DNA of 64,000 nt. It comes from Bombardia bombarda. Lineage: Eukaryota; Ascomycota; Sordariomycetes; Sordariales; Lasiosphaeriaceae. Both the position numbers and the translations under genes were made by a program. The notes under the pieces were generated by a model, which ran no database searches, was not told the origin of the DNA, and worked only from the letters and a program-made list of their open reading frames with translations. Each line of letters opens with the position of its first letter. The stretch's first letter is position 1. The stretch is from the NCBI GenBank assembly GCA_030512295.1, contig JAULSR010000004.1, positions 310,001 through 374,000 of the forward strand, read 5' to 3'. Positions 1 through 11,933 of this stretch are shown here, piece by piece.

Positions 1-1617
1 ATACTGCGCCCTACCCATTTGCGCCAACACCCAGGGTGTATCCTGGTGGCTCCGAGGAAGTGAAGAATACGAGTTCAGCGCGTCCTGGCATTGGAATTGT
101 GATGAGAGGAGGTACCCAGAGGCCATCTTTTTCAAGAGATCCAGGATCCATCTCAACGCTTCGTCAACCTTTACAGATTCGGCAGCCTCCGCCTGTTGTT
201 TGGGCGGTGGGGCATGCGTGGCAGGAGGTTGCTCCCTAACACATGGGGCCTCAGCCTGATCAATGTCCATGTTGTTTTCTTCCATGGGCTTTCGATTCCC
301 GCTGACAACCCTCCCAACGCTGGATCCACTCGAGCCTGGGCGTGTGAGCCGCGAAATTGGGGGCCTAGCCTTCTTCAGCTCACGGGTCGTTGTTGAGCCA
401 GTCGCGGCAGCTCCCGCGTTCGTTTTGGAAGCGGTTGGTCTAGGGAACATGTTGAGCCTTGCACTCCTTCTAGGCTCCTCGCCATTGTTGATAGGTCGGG
501 GGTGCGCCGGGGCTCCCGATGCTGTGCGCTTTCTCTCCGTAGCTGATGAGGAGAGTACCGACCCCCGCATAATCGGGTCTGAGAGATCTGTCGTTTGATC
601 CTGTCCCTTTTCTCTCTTCTTGGAACCTACGCGGTAGCTCATCCTCGGTGGCGCATCAAGAAGGCTGGGATCAACAGCTTGAGCGGCGCGCCGGCGAGAC
701 GGAGCCTGTGGCGGTTCTTGAAGGTGCCCAATGCGTGATACTGGCGGCTCGGGTACTGTAGGGACAGGGCCAGTCGGGGTTTCCATCCCATCAGACCCGT
801 GTTTGTTACCCTGGGTTGTGTATCTCGACTGAGCAGCGACGATTTTCGACATCAAGTCATTCTCGCTAGCCTCGGAAAATAAGAGATTATTACTAGTGAC
901 GTCCTGAAAAGCGGTTGAGCGGTGTGTCTCAAACGGATCGGCATCGTGGTTGAGGGACTGAACGGCCGCCTTCTTTTGGAGAGGTTCCGGTGCAGTATGG
1001 CCAGAGTTCCCAGACTGCTCAGAGCTACTTGTGCTCAGTTCCTGGTCGAAATTCCGCACGAAGGAGTCGGTGGCCTTAAATATGTTTGGTATCCTGACGT
1101 TAACACCCATGTCGCAAAGAATGGTAAAGGCATCCCACATGAATGGGTTGGCCCTCAGCGCATCCTCAAAACAAGGAATCGCCTTTTTCTTGTCGTCGTA
1201 TGCTCGATAAAGCTTGCCTAGGAGACAGCTGGCTGCAGACGCATCGGGATATGGTGTCCGCGACGAAGACGTGTGCTTCCCAACAGCACTCTTAGTGCTC
1301 CATAAACCCCGGGCCTTCTCCAGCGTGTTGATTCCCTCCTTGTATCGTTCCAGGTCCAGACATGCTTGTGCGAAAATAAAGGCGCAGCCCAGATTCAACC
1401 CCCGATAGCCGGAGGGCTTACTTGCTTCGTAGGCGGAGCGACAATCGCCAAGACGCAGGTGACAGAGGGCAAGGAGAAAGGCGGACTCGGGTGAGCGCGG
1501 ATCGTGTGCCAGCAGGCGTTCGGCAAAAAAGAGGGCGTTCTCGTAGGCCATGTTATCGAGATGGTAGTAGATGGTCTGCCGAAGCAGACCGGATATGGTA
1601 GCATTGTTTGGCGCCAT
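1..1617 (-). CDS. bimA: Anaphase-promoting complex subunit 3 (Cdc27/BimA), N-terminal part, cut by window edge
   Basis: The reverse strand is open without a stop from an ATG at 1617 to the window edge, about 539 codons. The first ~190 residues have the character of the N-terminal TPR block of Cdc27/APC3/BimA (MAPNNATISGLLRQ, YENALFFAERLLA, CLLGKLYRAY, NPFMWDAF). A long, polar, presumably disordered region follows (about 200-500). The frame then re-enters a helical segment (ILDLLKKMASGYLL, LPRSHQDTPWVLAQMGRAQY) that starts the second TPR array. In known orthologues APC3 is a scaffold TPR subunit of the nuclear APC/C ubiquitin ligase, which drives metaphase-anaphase transition and binds activator tails. 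No intron is needed in the visible part. The C-terminal TPRs lie outside the window. Identity is by recognition of family motifs, not a search. Confidence 0.88.
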   Translation of the reverse strand, partial: MAPNNATISGLLRQTIYYHLDNMAYENALFFAERLLAHDPRSPESAFLLALCHLRLGDCRSAYEASKPSGYRGLNLGCAFIFAQACLDLERYKEGINTLEKARGLWSTKSAVGKHTSSSRTPYPDASAASCLLGKLYRAYDDKKKAIPCFEDALRANPFMWDAFTILCDMGVNVRIPNIFKATDSFVRNFDQELSTSSSEQSGNSGHTAPEPLQKKAAVQSLNHDADPFETHRSTAFQDVTSNNLLFSEASENDLMSKIVAAQSRYTTQGNKHGSDGMETPTGPVPTVPEPPVSRIGHLQEPPQAPSRRRAAQAVDPSLLDAPPRMSYRVGSKKREKGQDQTTDLSDPIMRGSVLSSSATERKRTASGAPAHPRPINNGEEPRRSARLNMFPRPTASKTNAGAAATGSTTTRELKKARPPISRLTRPGSSGSSVGRVVSGNRKPMEENNMDIDQAEAPCVREQPPATHAPPPKQQAEAAESVKVDEALRWILDLLKKMASGYLLSSQFQCQDALNSYSSLPRSHQDTPWVLAQMGRAQY

Positions 1618-3208
1618 CTTCTAGCCAGCGCAAATACGCCAGAGTCAGTTGTCGAAGAGGGTGTCCAAAGCGCTACCGATGAGGCGAATCCATGGGATCG
1701 CTTGGAAGCACCAGTCGGTGATGAATGAAAGATGGCCTCGACGGTGGGTATTAAGAGAGATCAATGCAAATGCGGGCGAGAAAGGGAGAGAGGCCCTGCG
1801 TTGCGTTGCGTTGCGTTGCGTTGCTGTGCAAAGTGCCCGACGGATGGGGGCTGGTGGGAGGGGCGCTTGTCGGACGTCGTGAAGAAATGGTCGATGGAGC
1901 TGTTATATTAAATAATTATCGACGATTATCGAAAATGTCGTGAATCCAAATTGAAAATGCGGAGAGCGAGCTGCTTTCGGACATAGAAGTCGCGGTTTCG
2001 TGGATGGTGGAGTGGCTGGCGCGCAGGCTTTCGCAGGCAGCCGCTTCCAGATGCAGAGCAGAACAAGAGAAACCAATCCACCGAAGTAGCAAGTGGGCAA
2101 AAACTTCAATGCAGACAGAGTTGGCCGTCAACTCGAATACATGACTTGGGCCAACAGTTGGCAGAAAGAGCAAACAATAAGCAGCAACCAACCGATTCCA
2201 GCCCGAACTTCAGACTGAGCTAGCAGACGACGGGCTCCTGTTCGATCGGGAGTCGCAGCGACAATAAACGGTCAAGGCGTCAATGGCAGGCGACTCTGTC
2301 TTTCGTCCTGTCTTGTCTCGCGATGTTGTGGTGGTTGCGTTAGTGCCCAGTTGATTGGCTACACGTAGGCCTGCCGGGCAACCTGAGCCGCCCAATGTGA
2401 ATGGGCCCGTCGCCAGGTAGTGAGCCACACCCCCAGCCACAATTCCCACCCAGGCCCAAGTCCCAACCTAGAACTAGAGGAAGAACTAGAGGAAGATCCG
2501 CCTAGGGTGCTCTTTAAATTCTGCCTCTGAAGCAGCAAGCTCCATCCATCTTTCCCGTCGACTTCAAGTGTCACTCACTTGTGAATTCTATCCGAATTTG
2601 TACAATGCGCGTCGACTCCAGATAGTCTTCCCGAAACGCCACCAGGGCAGTTGGGTTCAAGGCTGCTTTATTAGCTGCAGGGGCCGTCACTCACCAGCGC
2701 ACATGGCAAGTACGACGGAGGTGGGATAAAGCAGGTACAAATGCGGACATATAGGTACGTCTTTAATTCCGTAGTCTCAAAGTTCATGATGCACTGCACA
2801 ACCTTTAGAAATGGCCGCCATCAGAGATCTCTGCGTCTGTATTACTATGCATCCGTTTTATGATATAGAATAATTACTGTGCATACTTTATTGTATATCA
2901 CCAATTCACCATGCACGCAGCATGTCTGAAAAGTACCTAGGTAGGTATGTATCCGCATGGGGAATAAGCTCGAGAGCACCGTGGTTTTTGTGGAGCAGCC
3001 CCCGGGGAATTATGATAACCCTGTCACACCCAAGCTTCATCCCAATTCCCAACAACCTGGCAACACCACCGTAGCCGCTCAACTGCTCTGCTCAGTGCTC
3101 ACCCATCAACCGGGTATAATTTCATCGCCTCTCATTTTTCCAACTCACACTCACTCACTCTCCCAAAGCCCATCAATCGCAATCCAGACATAAAACACCC
3201 ACCCAACA
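1618..3208. other. Intergenic region between divergent APC3 and SND2 genes
   Basis: This 1.6-kb shared upstream region lies between the divergent APC3 (-) and SND2 (+) genes. It contains a five-copy TTGCG microsatellite and a CTAGGTAGGTA tract near 2938. Short frames here are not supported by codon bias or recognisable motifs. I see no gene. Confidence 0.6.
1797..1824. repeat. (TTGCG)5 microsatellite
   Basis: Five consecutive copies of TTGCG lie about 180 bp upstream of the APC3 start codon, in its 5' leader or promoter. Confidence 0.9.
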
Positions 3209-3733
3209 ATGGCTCAAAAAGCGCGCAAGGACCGGGCCAAGTCCAACGCGACGGCCCTCAACAACCTGCACATTGGCTCGCTCGTCGTGAACGGCCTCTT
3301 CCTGTTCCTGCACCTTTTCCTCCGGTCACGCTCCCTCCTCCTGTGGTCCGTCCTGTCCATCCCGAGCTTCCTGTGCCAGTTCGCGCTGGAGCGGACGGGC
3401 CGCCCCAGCTTCGACCCCACCACCAGGGCGCTCAAGTCGGCCGGCGAGGATCTCGCCGCCCCCGGGCTCACAGAGTACATGTTCGATGTCGTCTGGATCA
3501 CGTGGGCGACGGCTGTGCTCGTGGTTCTTTTCGGTAACTGGGCCTGGATCTTCTGGACTGTTATTCCGGCCTATGGCGGTTACAAGGGCTTTGGCCTGTT
3601 TGGCGCCGCGAGGAAGATGATGGGCGGCGGCGGCGGCGGCGGCGGTGGTGTCCCCGGCATGGAGGGTGGTGGTGGTGGTGGTGCCGCCGCTGCCCCTGCA
3701 GGGAACCGGAAGCAGCGACGAGCTGCTGCGTAG
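3209..3733 (+). CDS. SND2/Env10 (TMEM208 family) ER membrane protein
   Basis: Single-exon ORF of 174 aa. It matches the TMEM208/ENV10/SND2 pattern: a short basic N terminus (MAQKARKDRAKSNATALNNL), a hydrophobic hairpin at about residues 26-65, a second hydrophobic pair at about 93-125 (VWITWATAVLVVLFGNWAWIFW, read in part), the YGGYKGFG turn, and a basic tail ending NRKQRRAAA. In yeast, Snd2 acts in the SRP-independent pathway that targets proteins to the ER membrane, and Env10 has been linked to vacuolar traits. Residues about 139-168 are glycine-rich, encoded by GGC/GGT repeats, which is an expansion relative to yeast. The ATG context (CAACAATGGC) is good. The gene is divergent from APC3. 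Confidence 0.85.
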   Translation: MAQKARKDRAKSNATALNNLHIGSLVVNGLFLFLHLFLRSRSLLLWSVLSIPSFLCQFALERTGRPSFDPTTRALKSAGEDLAAPGLTEYMFDVVWITWATAVLVVLFGNWAWIFWTVIPAYGGYKGFGLFGAARKMMGGGGGGGGGVPGMEGGGGGGAAAAPAGNRKQRRAAA

Positions 3734-3844
3734 ATTATCTATCTATTGGATGGAAATTCGATGCGCGGCACACACAAAAACAAAGCAATATATCTCATCT
3801 ATTCCCCTCGGTTTTTAGAGCAGAGCAGTAGCTCCTTGTTTTCT

Positions 3845-4618
3845 TCACGACGTCGTCCACTTCTGCAACACAGCCGGCTCGACATCCTTCACCAGCACGT
3901 GTATGTGCTCCAGTGCCCTCACGCTTTGCAATGCCGCCCAGTTCTTGAACCAAAGCACGCGGTCCTCGGCGGCACCGGGGCCGCCGAGGCTATCTACAAA
4001 ATACCGTTTCACAAACTCGGCGACCGTCTTTCTGCTCTCGGCAGTCATGTCGCCCGTGTCAGGGTCAGTGGGGATCACGGTGCGGGTCCACACGACGATG
4101 TGGGTGATGCCCGGCGCGAAGCCGTAGGGCCAGTCGTTGAGTAGGACGCAGTAGTCGGACGGGTCGGCAAACGGCGTGTCGGAGACGGGCGAGAACGGAG
4201 GCGACCCCCAGGCCTTTGGGAGGCGGTGGGCCAGGAGGTACTTAGTCATGTTGCCGTACTCGGCTTTTGTCGCGGCGGTCCACTTCATGTAGCGCCGGAG
4301 ATCAGACGGCTTCCTCTTGAGGACGGCGAGGTCATTGTGCTCTGGGCGAGAGAAGTCTGCTGTTAGCCACCCACCGCCTGGCTACGAGAAACCTACCATT
4401 TGTTGTGTTGTGGCGTGCATGAGGCGGGAATACAGAATAGTAGGTAGTAGTAATAGCAAGACAAGAGTGTGTTGCGTACGTATGATTGTGCGCAGACCAT
4501 CCCAGGTGTGATATGCGTATTCCTCGTCTGTTTGGGACAGCACCCACTGGTCGGTGGCTGTCAGGGGAAACGGGGCATCCTCGGCTGCTGGGGCGAGGTT
4601 TACTGAGTTATCCCCCAT
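3845..4618 (-). CDS. DUF3605 protein (N-acetylglucosamine-induced protein 1-like)
   Basis: Two exons: 4480-4618 and 3845-4341, with a GTACGC...CAG intron. Together they give 636 nt, 211 aa, in frame. The product starts MGDNSVNLAPAAED. It carries the family segments TDQWVLSQTDEEY, LKRKPSDLRRYMKW, DYCVLLNDWPYGF, ITHIVVWTRT and VLWFKNWAALQSV, and ends VLQKWTTS. Fungal members are named after the Candida N-acetylglucosamine-induced protein 1. The biochemical function is unknown, so I assign none. The longer in-frame start at 4780 is rejected because the extra residues are not conserved-looking. The gene is convergent with SND2, 111 bp away. Confidence 0.82.
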
Positions 4619-5351
4619 CTGAATTATATCGGAGCCGCGTTCTGTCTTGTTTCGTGTGGGATGGGAATTATTAGAGTTTGGCGATCGGAGATATCTCCGG
4701 ACCAGATGGAGTTGTGCGGCGGGGGCGAGTGTGGCTCTGGTGGCTCTGCAAGTCGCATTCAGGATGCAGTGCGGTGTCAAGGTTTGATAAGCCCAAGTAA
4801 TAATAAGGAACCTTTGGTAGCCAGTAGAATAGACTCGGAAAGATTGCCAGATGCAGAAGAGGAAGAATAATTCGGTAGTTTATTGAAAATAGCAGCAAGA
4901 TGCCGTCCATTTTACTGGCTGCCCAGTGCCGTAAATCGGACCAAGTTCGGGACGGCAGTGTAGCTGGCAGTACGTAGGAAGTAGCAGTGGTGCCTGCTGG
5001 GGAATTCATTGGACGATCCATGCAGAGCTCGGGCGGTGCCACATTCAAAAGAATTGCCGGCTCTTGTGCCCGGCGGCCGGCAGAAATCGGTCCATCCCGA
5101 GAGCAAAAGGGTGCAGCAAAATCGGCCCACCCTAGCACCCTTGACAGGACAGGACTTGACCATTTCCGTCCCCAAGAGCTTCTCCCTCCCCCCGTCATTT
5201 TTAAAATCAGTCCTCAACAAAACCGCGTCCGCGACCGAATTGATCGCTGTCCCGCATAGCGATTGCTCCTGCTCGAGAAGCACCGTACCGAGCTTCCCCC
5301 AAAGCTCGACATAGCTTACCACAGAGCTAGAGCTTGCACAAAAAAGTCAAC
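4619..5351. other. Intergenic region between divergent DUF3605 and cbr1 genes
   Basis: This 733-bp divergent upstream region contains no convincing ORF. Pyrimidine-rich stretches just before 5352 look like a normal fungal 5' leader. Confidence 0.6.
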
Positions 5352-6538
5352 ATGTCGCAACCACTGTTGTCGCGGTACTACTTCGACGGCATCTACATCC
5401 CTGCCGGTCTGCTAGTTGTTGGAACCGTCATCGTCAAGAGAGAATGGACCCTTTATGCCGCTCTCGTTGCCCTCGTCTTGGGCGCCATTAAGTACTTCAG
5501 GACCTGTACGTCTTTCACATTTGAATGCCGAGTTTGCCGCGGATTGAGGAGGGGCGGAAGGCGGCGGGGCGTCGCGACAGAAAAGAGCAAAAGAAGCTGT
5601 CAACTAACGAGAAATTTCGCCTTGATCATATAGTGCCCAAGAAGGTTCTCAAAAAGGACCAGTTCCAAGAGTTTGAGCTCAAGGAGAAGACCGTCATCTC
5701 GCACAATGTCGCCATGTAAGTCTCATTCCTCCTCAACATCCCAATTCCGCACAAACTGACACAGCTTGTCCTCCCATAGCTACCGCTTCGGTCTCCCCGC
5801 GCCCACCTCCATCCTCGGCCTCCCCATCGGCCAGCACATCTCGATCGGCGCCGTTCTCGAGCAGCCCGATGGCTCGACCAAGGAGATTGTGCGGTCCTAC
5901 ACTCCCATCAGCGGCGACCATCAGCCCGGCTACTTCGACGTCCTCATCAAGTCGTACCCGACGGGCAACATCAGCCGCCACATGGCCGGCCTGCAGGTCG
6001 GACAGACCATCCGCGTCAAGGGCCCCAAGGGCGCTTTCGTCTACACCCCCAACATGGTCCGCCACTTCGGCATGATCGCCGGTGGCACTGGCATCACCCC
6101 CATGCTGCAGGTCGTCCGCGCCATCATCCGCGGCCGCAAGGCCGGCGACACCACCCAGGTCGACCTCATCTTTGCCAACGTCACACCCCAGGATATTCTG
6201 CTCAAGGAGGACCTCGATGCTCTCGCCGCTGAGGACAGCGGTTTCCGCGTCCACTACGTCCTCGACAAGCCGCCTGCCGGCTGGACTGGTGGCGTCGGCT
6301 ATGTCACCCCGGACATGATCACTGTAAGACTGAGATGACTATTTTACGTGTTTTCTTTAAAGCGCATAATGCTAACAACTCAAAACAGAAATGGCTGCCC
6401 AAGCCCGCGGATGACGTCAAGATCCTGCTCTGCGGCCCCCCTCCCATGATCAGCGGTCTGAAGAAGTCAACCGAGGCCCTCGGCTTCAAGAAGGCCAGGC
6501 CCGTCAGCAAGCTGGAGGACCAGGTCTTTGCCTTTTAA
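5352..6538 (+). CDS. CBR1: NADH-cytochrome b5 reductase (Cbr1 type)
   Basis: Four exons: 5352-5505, 5634-5715, 5780-6323 and 6389-6538. All introns have GT/AG ends, and the last has a GCTAAC branch point. The total of 930 nt gives 309 aa, the usual Cbr1 length. The N terminus (MSQPLLSRYYFDGIYIP) is followed by one or two membrane segments at about residues 10-48, which anchor the enzyme on the cytosolic face of ER or outer mitochondrial membrane. The FAD motif RSYTPIS is at about 117-123, the NADH-binding GGTGITPM at about 180, and CGPPPMI at about 275. The C terminus is the family's VFAF. It transfers electrons from NADH to cytochrome b5 for fatty-acid desaturation and sterol synthesis. In Neurospora-like fungi the same gene also serves diphthamide formation. 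I chose the ATG at 5352 over the upstream in-frame start because it gives the conserved N terminus. Confidence 0.93.
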
Positions 6539-7844
6539 ATCAAACCCGCCTCTACCTTTTTCTTCCTCTCGTTTTAGGAGGCTAGCTGTTTGTTGCCGTC
6601 AATAGCAACCACAGCCCCCTCCTATAGGGTTGAAGAAATTTCAGCAATTGTATTTCTCCTTTCAATAGGAGAAAGAAGGTTGATCACAAACTACTACTAC
6701 CGGAGGGGAAAGGGGGGGTCGCACAGCTGTCAAAGACTGCTGTGCTTTTTTCCAATCCTACCTAATATGTTGTCCCCTGCTTAGAGGGCGGTCAACTACC
6801 TACATATTCATTGACCTACCTGACTACCTCTCCAACACCCCTCACACTACCTGGGTATATATCATCTGACTATACCTGAGCCCGGTTACCACGATATGAT
6901 CATCTTGGATGATTCACACAATAAAGACATATAACAGACCATGAAAACTGTATATCTTATGATAATTACCTATCGCCTGCCATGAACAGTGTTGCCATAC
7001 CTAGGACATGTGAGTTGATAGGGTTTATTTGGATGCGTAGTGGAAGTTTTCATGATTGGTTAGTGACGACCAGATATACCATCTTCTAGTTGCCGTCTTT
7101 TGTTAGTATAAGTAGTCGGATGGAGGAGTCCAGTGGCCAGATATTACAAAACCAAAACCGTTTGGCACTTTCTTTCTCACTTTCCCCCTTCCCCCTTTTT
7201 CAGTGAGTATATAATCAGTCAAAACTATCAATCTAACACATATCGGTACAAGGAATCTCAACTAGCAAGACTCGTTGTCATAGGTAGTTAGTTGGAATTG
7301 ATTCGACAGTCACATACACCTACCAGGCTACCTTCCAGCGGAATAGTACGTTCAAATGGTTGTTTTCTGACCCAGTACTTCTCTACTGTCATTAGCTCTT
7401 CTTCGTTTAGCCACATTATCAACATATAAGTGGCTCGCGACCAGCCATGACCTAGTATAGTAGGCTTGTTGTCATGTTAGGAAGTATTATATCCCATGTG
7501 CCAAGGGTAGGATGAAAGATCTCACAACAATGACTGGTGGTGGACAAATTCGGGTTGTAAATACCAAGGAATGCACAACTGCCAATTTCACACAAAAATA
7601 AATAAACAAACATGCGAAAGATGATAGGTTTTACAATGAGTCTACGAAACATGTTCAGCACAAGGATCATTATGCAAGTGGTTTATAGTACAAAGTACCA
7701 AATATATACGACCGCAACTATGTACAGGCTAGAATTCTTTCAAAATATAAACAAATACAAAGAATCGGTGGCAGTGTCGACGAATACACCCAGGGCTCAA
7801 AACTCCCCAACAACAAACCCACCACACCACACCACCCACCACAC
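6539..7844. other. Convergent 3' intergenic region
   Basis: This 1.3-kb AT-richer stretch lies between the 3' ends of cbr1 and the cellobiose dehydrogenase gene. It holds no convincing ORF and many short AT tracts, consistent with 3' UTRs and spacer. Confidence 0.6.
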
Positions 7845-10486
7845 TCACAGACACTGCGAGTAATAAGAATTCTGCGCCAGACACTTGTACGGCGCCGCGC
7901 ACACAAACGACCCCGTCCACTGCGCGCCCCCGCACTGCCCATACTGCGCAATCGCCGCATTCGCCGGCAGAGCCTGAATCCTCTGCGCCGCCTGCTCCGC
8001 CGCCACCACGATATAACTCGACGGATTCGTCGCCGGCACACCGGGGAAGATGCTCGCGTCCACGACAAACAGATTATCCGTGCCATACACTTTCGTGTTC
8101 AGATCCACCACCGCCGACCCGCCGTTCTGGCGCCCGTCGTCGGTGCCCATCTTGGCCGTGCCCATCCAGTGGTTCGAGCGCCGGTTCGAGTACGACACCA
8201 CCATGTTGTTGACATAGTCGGCCGCGCTCGTCGTCGCATTAGGATAGTTCCAGACCAGGTTCTTGACCGACTTGAGCGCGTTCTGCAGGTTGACGATGCC
8301 CTGGATGACAGCGGCCTTGTCGTTTGCGTCCTTGAGGTAGGGCACGTCGGAGACGACGGTGCTGAGGGCCGGTGTGATGGTCATGCGGCCGCGCGAGGTG
8401 GCGCCGCGGCCGAGGTACTGGCTCATGGTCATGGCCTGGCCGTTGGGCGTGTCGAAGCTGCCCTCGACGCGCGACGTCCACTGCAGCTGGCGGACGATGC
8501 CGTCGGCGCCCTTGATCTCCTCCCAGAACATGGGGCCGATGTTGGGCGCTGCTTGCGTCAAGATGCCGGTGCGGCCGTTGAGGTAGGCGTTCTTGTCGGT
8601 CGTGTTGGGGGCTGTCCAGGCCTGGTAGAAGTCGTAGAACTTGACATCGGGGTGCGAGATGACGGTGTCAGTGTTGAGGTGGTCGTCGAGGTTGTAGCCG
8701 ACGGGCAGGCTGATCCACGACGCGTTGCCGACCATGGTGGCGCCGTCGGTCGCCGAGCTCTTGACGATGGCCAGCTGGTCGGCCGGGCCGATGCCGCTGC
8801 GCATCAGGATCTTGGCGCTGCCAAAGGTGCCGGCGGACAGGATCGCGCGGCCGGTGATGCTCGTGAGGTTGACAATGCCCTGGTAGCCGCCGCTGCGGAA
8901 CGCCTCGAGCTCGAGGCCAGTGACGTGGCCGCCCTCGCGGATGACGCGCTTGACGGTCGTGTTGAGCCACAGCTTGAAGTTGGGGCGCGCCTTGGCGGTG
9001 ACGAGGTACGTGGCCAGGGGCCCGCCGCGCTCTCCGTTGGAGTACATGTAGGCGGTGTGGGCGTAGGTGCGGTTCTTCTGGTTAGGCACGTTGTTGGCCG
9101 TGACCGAGGTCCAGCCGGCCGTCTTCAGGCCCCCGGCCAAGGCGTTGAATCCCTCTTGCAGGTAGAGCTTGCCGTCTTTGGACGGGGTGTCGGTGCCGGG
9201 AATGCGCGAGAAGACGCGAGCGGTTGCTGCCGCGACGTCGGACGACTTCCAGCCGGTAGGGAAGAGGTAGTCCCAGTCAAGAGAATATGGCTTCCACCAC
9301 AAACCGGCATTCACAGCGGTGCCGCCTCCAAGGACGCAGCCGGCCATCTGATCAGTATCCGTGCAGGAAATGCCAGCAGAGTCAACCCAGATCTGGTTGC
9401 ACAGGCCCGGGACATCGAAACGGGTGAGGTTGGTGCCAACAAGCCAGTCGGGCTTCAAAGTGCCACCGTGACGGCCCGAGGAAGCTGGGCCCTTCTCGAT
9501 GAGCAGCACGCTCTTTCCGGACTCGCTCAGCTTGTCAGCGAGCGGGATGCCCCCTGCGCCTCCTCCCACAATGATGTAATCGAAGGTCGTGCCAGTCGGG
9601 ACGGGAACCCCAGCGATGGCAGTCGCCGTTGGGCCTGAACACGTCTCGGGGACGGTGGTGGTGGCCTTGGCGGCCCAGGCAGAGTAGGACGGGTTGGCGG
9701 CCTTGCTGTCGAGTTGAGCGCCGAAGATGCTCATACCATTGTCATGCTGCTGCATAGTGATCTGGCTGGGGCAGGTCGGGTTGCCGGGGGCCGGGAAGGC
9801 CTGAACCCATCCAAGGACCATGAAGCTTGCGCTTGTGGAAACGCCGCCCGTCTGGCCGCCCTGGTTCCACTGGAGACATTTCTGGCACCTGAAGACCAAG
9901 GTGAAGTGCGTGGCGTTGACAGTAGACGAGATCTGGGACAGCTTGGCGTCTCCCGTGTAGACATCGGGCATGGTGTATCCCGTTGCATATCGGAAGCTGG
10001 TGTAGATAGAACCGCTACTGGGCCATGCGGTTAGAAGGAGCGAATTCGTCATGGGGCCTCCTAAAGAGACACCACACCAACCGGTGTTGGTCACGTCCTT
10101 GGAGGAGCATTGCTAGAAAACAGCTTGTTAGTATCTGTAGGCCTCATAGAGGTGGGTGTGCTCGAAGTATGCAACATACCAGGTAGCCGATAAACTCATC
10201 CGCATCCGTGGTGAGAGCATTCGAAGGCAGGGCGACACCAAAAGTGAAGCCTCCGGCGGTCTGTGAGGCTCCATTGGCAATGCCCCACGTGTTGAAGACG
10301 ATGCCCGTCTTTGCATCGGTGATGGTCGTCGGTGTTGAGGCCTGGCCAAGGGCAGACGGCAGCACTAGATGAACAAATCCCCGGTTAGACTTGATGTCAA
10401 GGGGACTAGGGCCGACCATGATCTGGCTCGCACTTACGCGAAGCTACTGCCGCCAGGGCGCCGAGAAGGCGAGTGGCGGCTCTCAT
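7845..10486 (-). CDS. cdh: Cellobiose dehydrogenase with C-terminal CBM1 (class IIA)
   Basis: Three exons: 10438-10486, 10180-10364 and 7845-10112, with GTAAGT and GTATGT donors. The total of 2502 nt gives 833 aa. A signal peptide (MRAATRLLGALAAVAS) is followed by the cytochrome domain, with candidate haem ligands Met99 (LGGPMTNS) and His201 (QQHDNG), then a linker at about 237-255. The GMC flavodehydrogenase follows: VGGGAGGIPLADKL near 258-271, catalytic His726 in SNHWMG, Asn774 in ATNPSSY. A CBM1 occupies about 800-833 (YGQCGG, four Cys, ending YYSQCL). The secreted enzyme oxidises cellobiose and cello-oligosaccharides and passes electrons through haem b to lytic polysaccharide monooxygenases. 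It is tail-to-tail with cbr1, which is probably unrelated. The whole model is intact. The long antisense ORF on the plus strand is a GC-bias shadow. Confidence 0.95.
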
Positions 10487-11933
10487 GTTGCAGGAAGACA
10501 ATCACAATGGCACGTCAACTCTGCGCGGGTTGGTCTGCAAACAGGAGGAGAGAGAGAAAGAGAGAGTCTCAGCTGACAGGACCATGGATTGTGGCCCGAG
10601 GACATGAGCCCCTATATTAAATACTACCACCACCACATATTCACAAGCCACATGCCTCGACAGGTGTCATGGAGGCAGAAGCGGATTCAAACGAGAAGCG
10701 ACTGCTAATCGATATTCTCCGACAGGTGGAAATGGGCCGCGGCAACCCTGTCCGCGATTGCGGCTTGATGTGACTGCAACGAAGTATCCGGGAAACAGCC
10801 AAGGTCATGCTACTGGGAAAACCTAGTAGGGTAATGAGGGCCAGAGGATGGTGTAAGATCACAGGATCGGGGGAGGGGGGTAGGACTGGATGGCAGCCAC
10901 CGATCGGGACAAAAATCAAGGGAAGTTGGCAAGCATGGTCGAGTATGGTATTTGGGAACGCCCTATCCAGAAGACCTGGTTCGCGTGCTTGGCCATAAAC
11001 GAAGACGGGGTGACACTGGAGGACGGGCCGCTTCCAGATGCGTCACGGATACTAGGTAGAGTACCGCGCACAGCATGACGCGCAATTCAACCGGGGATTC
11101 CCTCTTCCAGGTTCCTGGGCCAAGGCTCCCGGCGTGCCGAGACCTTTCCCCAAATGCAACGGCCGCCAGCCTCCGAAGCTACCCCCGGCACCATTTCCGC
11201 CCTCCCGACCCCGGAAGCAGAGAAGTCGCCTCAAAACCGGATGGAACCGAGACCAAGACCGGGGGAATGACTACTGCAAGAGTGCAGATATCACGGTCAC
11301 CTGCCCCATCACTGGACTGCGAGCAGGTGCTGCCCCGCGGAAAATAGAGCCGACGATCTTTAGGCCACTAGATCCTATTGTGACCTTGGAGAGGAGAAAC
11401 ATGAAGAGGGACACGTTGCTAATGCAATGCTTGAAGAAAAAAAAAAAAAGGAAAGGATACGGGAAGAGGGAGAAGAATGGACCGAGAGGACCAGATTGTG
11501 TCTGCTGGTTAGCAATCTGCCCGTCGCGCGGCGACATTTACCTGCAACAATATAAAAGCTCGACTCCCCTGCGTTGCGCGGTCAAATGGAAAGGACCTTT
11601 AGTCGACTACCTACTCTCTTTGACGTCATGCATTGACAGTAATATGCGCGCGCACGTCAAAATACTTATTTGACCTTGTTGATCCACCATCTGTCGAGGG
11701 TTAGGGTTTGATGCAGGTACACTGCGACGTTGGGGACATTTCGAATCTCTTAACAAAATGAACAAAACTGCCTAGTCACAACTTACGCTTTATAGATAGG
11801 TAGGTGTGGGCAGTTTGCATTGTCGTCAAGTGAAGCCGCTTGATTATTAACCAGGAAGAATGCATCTCGACAAAAAGGTAAAATAAATGGACACTCTCCA
11901 AGACGGAAAGTTAACAAGGATGCAAGCAGGCAT
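10487..11933. other. Upstream region of cdh
   Basis: This is a 1.4-kb promoter-like interval. It contains (GA)-rich leader sequence near 10545-10570, a purine run near 11437-11470 and no convincing ORF. The 179-aa plus-strand frame at 11134-11673 has no recognisable domain, and its composition suggests chance. Confidence 0.5.
10612..10625 (-). promoter_or_regulatory. Candidate TATA element of the cdh gene
   Basis: The minus strand reads GTATTTAATATAGG about 125 bp upstream of the cdh ATG, the only clear TA-rich core in that interval. Placement is by inspection only. Confidence 0.4.

Noticed and set aside
2359..2574. Short minus-strand ORF with a run of nine serines
   Set aside because: The serine run comes from a GAA/GGA-rich stretch; no start context or conserved neighbour sequence.
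8169..9638. 489-codon plus-strand ORF antisense to cellobiose dehydrogenase
   Set aside because: It mirrors the C-ended codons of the cdh exon, has Val/Ala/Arg/Gly-biased composition and no domain.
5352..10486. Functional link between cytochrome b5 reductase and cellobiose dehydrogenase
   Set aside because: Both carry electrons but one is intracellular and the other secreted; the genes are convergent, and adjacency alone is not evidence.
11697..11708. TTAGGG-like sequence suggesting a telomere remnant
   Set aside because: Only a single near-copy; no tandem array.
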